8,965 bases of DNA, taken from the NCBI GenBank assembly GCA_947594335.1, contig CANQEC010000090.1, positions 1-8,965 of the forward strand. The letters are read 5' to 3'. Below the pieces are notes generated by a model. That model saw only the letters and a list, made by a program, of their open reading frames with translations. It was not told the DNA's origin and ran no database searches. The translations under genes were made by a program, and so were the position numbers. Source of the stretch: an uncultured Lachnospiraceae bacterium (GTDB lineage: Bacteria > Bacillota > Clostridia > Lachnospirales > Lachnospiraceae). Shown piece by piece: positions 1 to 5,117 of the stretch (position 1 is its first letter; each line of letters opens with the position of its first letter).

Positions 1-1353
1 GCGGACCGCGTCTGGGTGGGCGATGAGATCGCGAATGAGTATTACCGGGACGAGATGCCGGAGTACGGCGTGTTTCCCCCGGAGCTGTACGTCGAAGTAA
101 TCAATAAAGAAGAAGTATCGGCGATTATGAAATATGCCTGGGACAATAATATCCCGGTCGTCTGCCGCGGGGCAGGCACGGGACTTGCGGGCGGCGCGAC
201 CTGTAAGTACGGCGGGATCATGATGTCCGTCATGCGCATGAACAAGATCTTTCCGGTTGATCACAAGAACCAGACGATCACGGTCGAACCTGGCGCGTAC
301 CTTGTCGATGTGCAGGCTGCGGCTGCGGCAGAAGGGCTGTTCTATCCGCCGGATCCCGGTGAGAAGACGGCGTCGATCGGCGGCAATGTCATCACGAACG
401 CGGGCGGTATGAAGGCGGTGCGCTATGGATTGACGCGTGATTTCGTGCGCTGCATCGAGGCGGTCCTGCCAGATGGTTCGATTATGAATTTTTCGTCAAA
501 TGTTGTAAAGAATACGACCGGTTACAGTGTGAAGGATCTGGTCATCGGCTCTGAAGGTACGCTCTGCGTGCTGACACAGGTGACGCTGAAGCTGCTTCCC
601 GCGCCGACCTGCACCTGCACGCTTGTCATGCCGTTTAACAGTCTGGAAGAGTGCGCGGACATGGTGCCGAAGGTGCTGGAGCTTCCGTTTGTGCCGACCG
701 CGATCGAGTTCCTTGAGAGAGAGCTGATCGATATCGTGGAACGGAATCTGAATAAGATGTTTCCGGTAAAGGAAGGCAATGCCGTCCTGATCGTCATGTA
801 CGATGCGTCAAGCCAGCAGGAACTGGACAGCGCAGTGGAGGCGGCATCCGAGGCGGCGCTCGCAAATGGAGCGCTCGACTGCTTCCTTGCGGACACGCCG
901 GAGCGTGCAGGCACAGTCTGGGCAGTGCGCGGCGGTATCCTTGAAGGCATGAAAGCTGACTCCGTGGCGCAGGAGGAATGTGACGTCGTTGTTCCGCGCT
1001 CACGGATCGCAGAGTATGTCAAGGCTGCGAAGAAGATCGCGCTCTCGCATGGCATCCGTGTGGAGCCGTGCGGTCACTGCGGCGACGGAAACATCCATAC
1101 AGAGATGCTGCGCGGCCCGGAGATGAGCGATGAGGAGTGGAAAAGCGCGACCCACGCAAGCCTCACGGAGCTGTACGCTTTGTCAAAGGAGCTTGGAGGA
1201 CAGCTTTCCGGAGAACATGGAATCGGAAACGGCAGACTGGAATTCCTGGAGGAGTTTGTCGGACCAAGGATGATTCAGCTCTATAAGGCGATCAAGCTTG
1301 CGTTTGATGAGAAGCTGATTCTGAATCCGGGTAAGGTGGTAAAGCTTGATTAA
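1..1353 (+). CDS. FAD-binding D-2-hydroxyacid dehydrogenase, GlcD-like (5' partial)
   Basis: A flavoprotein of the VAO/PCMH family (GlcD, D-lactate and D-2-hydroxyglutarate dehydrogenases), which oxidises a D-2-hydroxyacid to the 2-oxoacid and passes electrons to a flavoprotein, quinone or other acceptor. The frame is open from base 1 and an in-frame GTG at 16 falls inside conserved sequence, so the true start lies upstream; I judge only some 15-20 residues are missing. Of 450 visible residues, the N-terminal half is the FAD domain, with the pyrophosphate loop RGAGTGLAGG at 56-65 and the motif YPPDPGEKTASIGGN near 116-130. The C-terminal half is the FAD-oxidase C domain with GHCGDGNIH (His359, His366) and SGEHGIG (Glu405, His406). 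By analogy with D-2-hydroxyglutarate dehydrogenase, His359, His366 and Glu405 would bind the metal. The exact substrate cannot be read. No signal peptide is visible. It is followed after 24 bases by the membrane protein, probably as one operon. Confidence 0.93.
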   Translation, partial: ADRVWVGDEIANEYYRDEMPEYGVFPPELYVEVINKEEVSAIMKYAWDNNIPVVCRGAGTGLAGGATCKYGGIMMSVMRMNKIFPVDHKNQTITVEPGAYLVDVQAAAAAEGLFYPPDPGEKTASIGGNVITNAGGMKAVRYGLTRDFVRCIEAVLPDGSIMNFSSNVVKNTTGYSVKDLVIGSEGTLCVLTQVTLKLLPAPTCTCTLVMPFNSLEECADMVPKVLELPFVPTAIEFLERELIDIVERNLNKMFPVKEGNAVLIVMYDASSQQELDSAVEAASEAALANGALDCFLADTPERAGTVWAVRGGILEGMKADSVAQEECDVVVPRSRIAEYVKAAKKIALSHGIRVEPCGHCGDGNIHTEMLRGPEMSDEEWKSATHASLTELYALSKELGGQLSGEHGIGNGRLEFLEEFVGPRMIQLYKAIKLAFDEKLILNPGKVVKLD

Positions 1354-1377
1354 TAATATAATATTAAGGAGGAAACT

Positions 1378-2556
1378 ATGAGCGGAAAACGTTCTTTTCT
1401 TGTAGACAAAAATAAAATGCCCCTTGCAATGGGCATCGCGTTCGTGGCATTCACGACGCAGTTCGGCGGCGGCTTTGCGTCCGGCGCGCAGATTTATCAG
1501 TATTTTATTAATTACGGCATCTGGTGCCTGATTCTTCCTGCTTTGACACAGGGACTGTACGCACTGTTCTTCTGGTACGGCATGAGGTATGCCTACAAAC
1601 ACAAGACCTATGATTACAGAAGCTTTTCCGACAGTATTTACGGAAAGACACGCTATGTGATGTCCAATCTCTATGAAGTCTGCTATCTGATCATGATCGC
1701 GACGGCTTCCGCGGCGGCGTTCGCGACCGGCGGTTCGACGATCCAGACGCTGTTCGGAATTCCGTACTGGCTGTGTACGCTCATTGTTGCGGTGTTTATC
1801 TTCGTGATCGCTTTGTTTGGAACGAGTGTTGTACGTAAGTGTGCATCTACGCTCAGCGTTCTGATCATCATCGGCCTTGTGCTGGTGCTTGTTCCGAATA
1901 TCGTAGTGCAGTGGGGCGAGATCTCCACTTCCATCGGACGTATGGCCGGAGGAGAGATGGTCGTCCGCTCGACGCAGACCGGCGCGTTCGGACCGGCTCT
2001 CTGGTCGGCGGTTCTGTACTTCTTCTTCCAGCTTGCCTCTGTCTCCGTTATGTATCAGCATATGGAGGCGGTGACGGATGTGAAGCAGATCAACCGCGCG
2101 GCGCTCGGCATGTTCGTCTGCAACTTTGTTGCGATGGAACTCTCCATCGTCGGACTTCTCGCAGTATCCTATGTGGCTGATATGGCAGCAGCATCTGTCC
2201 CGATGCTCGTTCTCGTGCAGAACGGAGTGGGCGCAAAGATCCTGACACCGATTATCTCCCTGCTGATCATCCTCGGCGCAATCTCGACGGCGGTCAACAT
2301 GATCTCCGGCATTGTCACTCGCTGTGTCAACGCGATTGAGCGCCGTATGGCGACGCAGGAGCAGAAAGAGAAAGGTCATCTTGGCCGCAACGCCGTGTTT
2401 ACGCTGATCTTTACGTTCCTCGCATTCGCGATCGCGCAGTTCGGCCTGATGGCAGTGGTCAGCAAAGGATACGCATACCTTGGCTACGCGGCGCTCATCA
2501 CGCTGTTTGTGCCGTTTGTGATCCATGCGGTTGTGACGAAAGGGAAGGAAATTTAA
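1378..2556 (+). CDS. YkvI-family membrane protein, putative LeuT-fold transporter
   Basis: A 392-residue polytopic membrane protein resembling the YkvI family (COG3949), which is related to the amino acid-polyamine-cation (LeuT-fold) transporters; its substrate is not established. About ten hydrophobic segments can be drawn, near residues 14-36, 46-68, 98-120, 130-149, 157-178, 205-226, 240-264, 287-317, 338-358 and 366-386. That number fits a 5+5 LeuT fold. The glycine-rich break in the first helix (FGGGFASGAQ, 29-38) is typical of an unwound substrate- or ion-binding helix. A short charged loop (321-337) precedes the ninth helix. The ATG at 1378 is fixed by a perfect AAGGAGG at 1366-1372. 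The gene lies 24 bases after the GlcD-like gene on the same strand, so it may import or export that enzyme's hydroxyacid or oxoacid; this is inference from context. No clear terminator follows it. Confidence 0.85.
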   Translation: MSGKRSFLVDKNKMPLAMGIAFVAFTTQFGGGFASGAQIYQYFINYGIWCLILPALTQGLYALFFWYGMRYAYKHKTYDYRSFSDSIYGKTRYVMSNLYEVCYLIMIATASAAAFATGGSTIQTLFGIPYWLCTLIVAVFIFVIALFGTSVVRKCASTLSVLIIIGLVLVLVPNIVVQWGEISTSIGRMAGGEMVVRSTQTGAFGPALWSAVLYFFFQLASVSVMYQHMEAVTDVKQINRAALGMFVCNFVAMELSIVGLLAVSYVADMAAASVPMLVLVQNGVGAKILTPIISLLIILGAISTAVNMISGIVTRCVNAIERRMATQEQKEKGHLGRNAVFTLIFTFLAFAIAQFGLMAVVSKGYAYLGYAALITLFVPFVIHAVVTKGKEI

Positions 2557-2678
2557 GACGAGGAAAATTTGGCAAAGAAAATCTGAATAAAAAACAGGAT
2601 ACCGGCAGTTTTTCTCTCGTGGGAAAGACTATTTGATCCTCACAGGAATAAATATCGTTGCAATGACAGGAGATTCCC

Positions 2679-3113
2679 ATGCAGATATCGAGCAGATTTA
2701 CCATAGCGGTTCATGTCCTCATTTGTATTGAGGCATTTAAGAACGAGAGAAAAATTACCAGTGAGTTTCTGGCGTCAAGTGTCAATGTTAATCCAGTTGT
2801 GATCCGGCGTCTGCTTCAGCAGCTGAAGAAAGCAGGCATCGTTGAAGTGAAAAGAGGGAGCGGCGGCGCGGATATAGCGGGAAATTTGAGTGATATCACG
2901 TTGTTTGATGTTTACAATGCGGTGGAGAGTGTCGGCGAGGGACAGCTTTTTCATTTCCATGATAACCCAAATCCCAGATGTCCGGTCGGAAAAAATATCC
3001 ATAATATCATGGATGAAAGACTGAGGGAGATTCAGGAGGCCATGGAGTCCAGGATGCGTTCGATCACGATAAAGAATATTATGGACGATGCATACCAATA
3101 TATAAATTCTTAA
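2679..3113 (+). CDS. Rrf2-family (YwnA-like) transcriptional regulator
   Basis: A 144-residue DNA-binding protein of the Rrf2 family, the usual length. The winged helix-turn-helix covers about residues 2-68: recognition-helix region with NPVVIRRLLQQLKKAGIV (38-55) and a glycine-rich wing, KRGSGGADIAG (58-68). The typical segment DITLFDVYNAVE follows (72-83), then a dimerisation helix (about 108-128). The three-cysteine cluster that binds Fe-S in IscR, NsrR and RirA is absent; the only cysteines are Cys16 and Cys101 (in PRCPVGKNI). It therefore belongs with YwnA/CymR-like members, which sense something other than an Fe-S cluster. The ATG at 2679 has AGGAGA at 2668-2673. The gene is followed by a palindromic operator and the cupin gene, so repression of the cupin gene is likely. 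A half copy of the operator (GTTGCAAT, 2657-2664) just before its own ribosome site may mean weak self-control. Confidence 0.9.
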   Translation: MQISSRFTIAVHVLICIEAFKNERKITSEFLASSVNVNPVVIRRLLQQLKKAGIVEVKRGSGGADIAGNLSDITLFDVYNAVESVGEGQLFHFHDNPNPRCPVGKNIHNIMDERLREIQEAMESRMRSITIKNIMDDAYQYINS

Positions 3114-3117
3114 AAAG

Positions 3118-3146
3118 TTTGTTGTAATACTTGACATTACAACAAA
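3118..3146. promoter_or_regulatory. Probable Rrf2 operator: 11-bp-arm inverted repeat
   Basis: TTTGTTGTAAT (3118-3128) and ATTACAACAAA (3136-3146) are perfect reverse complements separated by 7 bases. The right arm begins at the last base of the TTGACA -35 box, so a bound dimer would block RNA polymerase. No T-run follows, so it is not a terminator. Its place directly after the Rrf2 gene and before the cupin gene suggests that the Rrf2 protein binds it; this is inference. Confidence 0.75.
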
Positions 3147-3159
3147 GAGGATTTATAAT
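3131..3159 (+). promoter_or_regulatory. Consensus sigma-A promoter of the cupin gene
   Basis: TTGACA at 3131-3136 and TATAAT at 3154-3159 are both perfect, with a 17-base spacer. Transcription would begin near 3166, leaving a leader of about 40 bases before the ATG at 3206. The promoter lies inside the longer open frame that begins at 3131, which excludes any cupin start upstream of about 3166. Confidence 0.85.
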
Positions 3160-3205
3160 GCTGATGTATCAAAAAGAGTTACAACAGCTTATGGAGGTAA
3201 ACAAG

Positions 3206-3559
3206 ATGGCGAATTTCAGCAAAGTAAGTGTAAAAGAGGATGCGAGAACAGAACTTCACGATCAGCTTGGACTGACAGGGGCAGAGGTAAGTGTAAACAA
3301 TCTTCCGGCAGGCGCAGGAGTACCGTTTGTGCATTCTCATAAAAAGAATGAGGAGATTTACATGATTCTGTCAGGAAAAGGGAAAGCCGTGATTGACGGG
3401 GAAACCGTTGATCTTAAAGCCGGAGACTGGGTTCGCATTTCTCCCGCGGCCAAGAGACAGTTTTCCGCGGCGGAGGATTCTCCAATCAGCTATGTATGCA
3501 TTCAGGTCAGAGAGAATTCACTGGAGGAATATACGGCCGGCGACGCTGTAATCGGATAA
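3206..3559 (+). CDS. Small single-domain cupin protein
   Basis: A 117-residue cupin beta-barrel protein, probably cytoplasmic, of unknown reaction. The first cupin motif is clear: FVHSHKKNEEIYMILSGKG (41-59), offering His43, His45 and Glu49 or Glu50 as metal ligands. In the second motif (GDWVRISPAAKRQFSA, 73-88) the usual metal-binding histidine is replaced by Gln85, so metal binding may be altered or use three ligands. The frame is open from 3131, but ATG 3206 is chosen because GGAGG (3193-3197) sits 8 bases before it and because the promoter occupies 3131-3159. The gene is monocistronic as far as can be seen, driven by a strong promoter under a palindromic operator, and next to an Rrf2 regulator. 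That pairing, which I recall from other anaerobes, suggests a stress- or metabolite-induced protein. No enzymatic function can be assigned. Confidence 0.88.
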   Translation: MANFSKVSVKEDARTELHDQLGLTGAEVSVNNLPAGAGVPFVHSHKKNEEIYMILSGKGKAVIDGETVDLKAGDWVRISPAAKRQFSAAEDSPISYVCIQVRENSLEEYTAGDAVIG

Positions 3560-3743
3560 GACGAAAGACCAAGATGGGAAATCGGACCGGGAAGCTGTAT
3601 CTATAGTCTGAAAAAGGATCAGAAGCTTTGCGCTTTCGGATGGAGAGGACGGAGAAACAGCGGAGGAAACTTCTGATAAGCCAGATGAGAATACAGATGC
3701 TTCAGGATCTGAACCATGACGTGATTGAGGAACATAAAAACGG

Positions 3744-3782
3744 AATCGCGGGACTGTTTACAAAAAACAGCCCGCGATTTTT
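3744..3782 (+). terminator. Intrinsic terminator after the cupin gene
   Basis: AATCGCGGG (3744-3752) pairs with CCCGCGATT (3771-3779). After a single bulged A, CTGTT (3754-3758) pairs with AACAG (3766-3770), closing a 7-base loop. A T-rich run (3778-3782) follows. On the other strand the hairpin is also followed by a T-run (from the A-run at 3736-3740), so it could also stop transcription from the activase side. Confidence 0.8.
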
Positions 3783-3827
3783 ATATTGTTTTGAGGTTCT
3801 GCTCCAGTTTCACCTGAACCTGGCAGG

Positions 3828-3890
3828 AAAGAGAGGCAAATTCCGTTGCCAGATCGTTTTGTTTCTTCTGGTTTTGATTTGCCTCTTTTT
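3828..3890. repeat. Long-loop inverted repeat
   Basis: AGAGGCAAAT (3832-3841) is the exact reverse complement of ATTTGCCTCT (3877-3886), and the stem extends by a G-T and three A-T pairs to 3828 and 3890. Inside the 35-base loop CCAGA (3849-3853) can pair with TCTGG (3867-3871). It could be a second terminator for the leftward activase transcript or a structured RNA; the sequence does not decide. Confidence 0.45.
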
Positions 3891-3937
3891 GGAGATACAG
3901 TAAATTTACAGAATTGAATTCGGAGAGAGGGAAAGCG

Positions 3938-3982
3938 ATGGGAATTTATTTAAATTCGGGCAGCCGCGGATCCGCGGCATAG
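3938..3982 (+). pseudogene. Possible N-terminal remnant of an AAA-ATPase-like/DUF1703 gene
   Basis: A 14-codon frame, MGIYLNSGSRGSAA then TAG, preceded by a good ribosome site (GGAGAGAGGG, 3922-3931). The opening MGIYLN followed by a short polar turn resembles the start (MGIYLNPGN) that I recall for clostridial AAA-ATPase-like proteins with a C-terminal nuclease-like DUF1703 domain, a family often present in many copies per genome. After these residues nothing of the family remains. It could equally be chance. Confidence 0.28.
3963..3978. repeat. Perfect 16-bp GC-rich palindrome
   Basis: GCCGCGGATCCGCGGC is self-complementary over all 16 bases and lies 6 bases beyond the activase stop codon. 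It has no loop bases, so a hairpin would need the central bases unpaired. It is not followed by a T-run on either strand, so a terminator role is doubtful. Confidence 0.55.
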
Positions 3983-3983
3983 T

Positions 3984-4886
3984 TCAGAAGAAACACTCTA
4001 TCCCCGCTTCCAGGAACATTTCTCTGTAATCTGCCAGATTTTCCGGATGGAGCGCTTTTACGCCGGCCAGCGAATAGTCCCGGTTCAGGAATTCATATTT
4101 CTGCTCACCCATCTGATGGAAGGGCAGAAGCTGTACACGCGCAAGACCGATGCGCTTCAGCAGGGCAGCGATACCTCTGGCGTCTTCAAGCCGGTCGTTA
4201 AATCCGGGGATCACCGGGATCCGGGGAAGGATAGAGAGTCTCTGCTCATGGGCCCATGTGAGGTTTGCTGTGATCTGTTCATTCCGTACACCGGTTCCTT
4301 TTTCGTGGAGGACAGGGTCGTAATGTTTGACATCGAACAGCAGCAGGTCAAACTGTGGCGCCAGCTGCCGGAACACGGCCGGACTGACAAAACCGGTGGT
4401 TTCGATTGCGGTGTGGACGCCGTGCTCTTTTAATTTCCGGATCAGCGCTTCTGTAAAATCCGGCTGAACCATGCCCTCGCCGCCGGAGATGGTAACGCCG
4501 CCGCCGGATTCTTCATAAAAATCAAAATCTTTCATACACTCGCCGAATACTTCTGACACGGTCTTTTCTTCCTCTTCGGGGGTCAGAGCTCTTCCCGGAC
4601 ATGCGTGCACACAGGTAAGACATCCTTTGCAGCGGGAAAAATCCACATGAATAAGATGGTCTTCCTCCATCGTGACCGCATGTACGGGGCAGACATTCAC
4701 GCAGGTCTGGCATTGATGGCATTTCTGTTTATCATACATAATCTGAATCCGGGAAAGCTGGGATTCCGGGTTTGCGCACCATGCGCAGCGGAGCGGACAG
4801 CCTTTTAAGAAGACGGTGGTGCGCACTCCGGGGCCGTCATGGATTGAAAATTTCTGAATATTAAAAACAATTCCAGTCATTTCCAT
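3984..4886 (-). CDS. Glycyl radical enzyme activase (radical SAM, PflA/YbiY family)
   Basis: A 300-residue radical-SAM protein that generates the glycyl radical on its partner enzyme by cleaving S-adenosylmethionine. The radical-SAM cluster motif CPLRCAWC gives Cys30, Cys34 and Cys37 after the family signature FSIHDGPGVRT (13-23). A ferredoxin-like insert follows with two four-cysteine sets, Cys56/59/62/66 and Cys86/89/92/96, each of the CxxCxxCxxxC type, so two extra [4Fe-4S] clusters are expected. This insert is typical of activases of dehydratase- and lyase-type glycyl radical enzymes and is absent from PflA itself. SGGEGM (134-139) is the SAM-binding GGE motif. The length is normal. The start at 4886 has AGAGG about 10 bases upstream; a second ATG two codons later is less well placed. 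It is divergent from the glycyl radical enzyme gene, its obvious partner, across 231 bases. Confidence 0.95.
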   Translation of the reverse strand: MEMTGIVFNIQKFSIHDGPGVRTTVFLKGCPLRCAWCANPESQLSRIQIMYDKQKCHQCQTCVNVCPVHAVTMEEDHLIHVDFSRCKGCLTCVHACPGRALTPEEEEKTVSEVFGECMKDFDFYEESGGGVTISGGEGMVQPDFTEALIRKLKEHGVHTAIETTGFVSPAVFRQLAPQFDLLLFDVKHYDPVLHEKGTGVRNEQITANLTWAHEQRLSILPRIPVIPGFNDRLEDARGIAALLKRIGLARVQLLPFHQMGEQKYEFLNRDYSLAGVKALHPENLADYREMFLEAGIECFF

Positions 4887-5117
4887 AAATAGATACCTCT
4901 CACGTTAAATTTTGATAAAAAATCGATGACAAATTTAATTCCGCAGGCAGCAAGTCGGCCTGTCATTTGTTATGATACTAACATGGGGACAGAAAAATGT
5001 AAACATAAAACTTATGAATGAAATTTATTTTAATTTTATTAGAAATTAATATTGACAAATCTAACGGTTGTGATAGTATGAGAGGCAAAAAGAAAGTGAA
5101 AAAGGGAGAAGATTTCT
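4887..5117. promoter_or_regulatory. Divergent control region between activase and glycyl radical enzyme
   Basis: This AT-rich region must carry the start signals for both genes. TGACAAATTTAA (4927-4938) recurs as TGACAAATCTAA (5053-5064), one mismatch in 12. TTATGATACTA (4970-4980) recurs as TTGTGATAGTA (5068-5078), two mismatches in 11. ATGACA (4926-4931) and TGTCAT (4961-4966) form an inverted pair enclosing CAGGC/GCCTG (4944-4948, 4958-4962). The second member of each direct repeat overlaps the rightward promoter. These are candidate operators for the DeoR-type regulator encoded downstream. No clear leftward promoter was found. Confidence 0.45.
5052..5079 (+). promoter_or_regulatory. Promoter of the glycyl radical enzyme gene
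   Basis: TTGACA at 5052-5057 is followed after 16 bases by TAGTAT (5074-5079), a 4-of-6 match to the -10 box, with TG at 5071-5072 giving an extended -10 element. Transcription would start near 5086, about 30 bases before the ATG at 5118. Confidence 0.6.

Larger units (their letters stand above)
3560..3983. other. Long intergenic stretch without an intact gene
   Basis: This stretch separates the cupin gene from the convergent activase gene. It contains a terminator (3744-3782), a long-loop inverted repeat (3828-3890), a 14-codon mini-ORF with a good ribosome site (3938-3982), and a 16-bp palindrome (3963-3978). An open frame with a TTG start at 3628-3903 runs straight through the terminator and has low-complexity, unrelated-looking sequence, so I do not call it a gene. 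The acidic frame at 3612-3719 has no start codon. Confidence 0.6.

Noticed and set aside
1183..2526. A 447-codon open frame on the minus strand opposite the YkvI-type gene
   Set aside because: It lies entirely antisense to two well-supported genes, its product is an implausible mix rich in His, Arg, Asp and Glu with no domain, and it has no ribosome site; it mirrors the codon bias of the membrane protein gene.
2587..2622. Possible terminator after the YkvI-type gene (AAAAAC ... GTTTTT)
   Set aside because: The arms are only A-T pairs closed by one C-G, and the 12 bases between do not form a stable stem.
3131..3205. Upstream TTG or ATG starts for the cupin protein
   Set aside because: The promoter and operator occupy 3118-3159, and the later ATG at 3206 has a proper GGAGG and begins at the conserved domain.
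3628..3903. A 91-codon open frame with a TTG start
   Set aside because: It reads through a good intrinsic terminator, has a weak start and no family resemblance; the hydrophobic end comes from T-rich repeat DNA.
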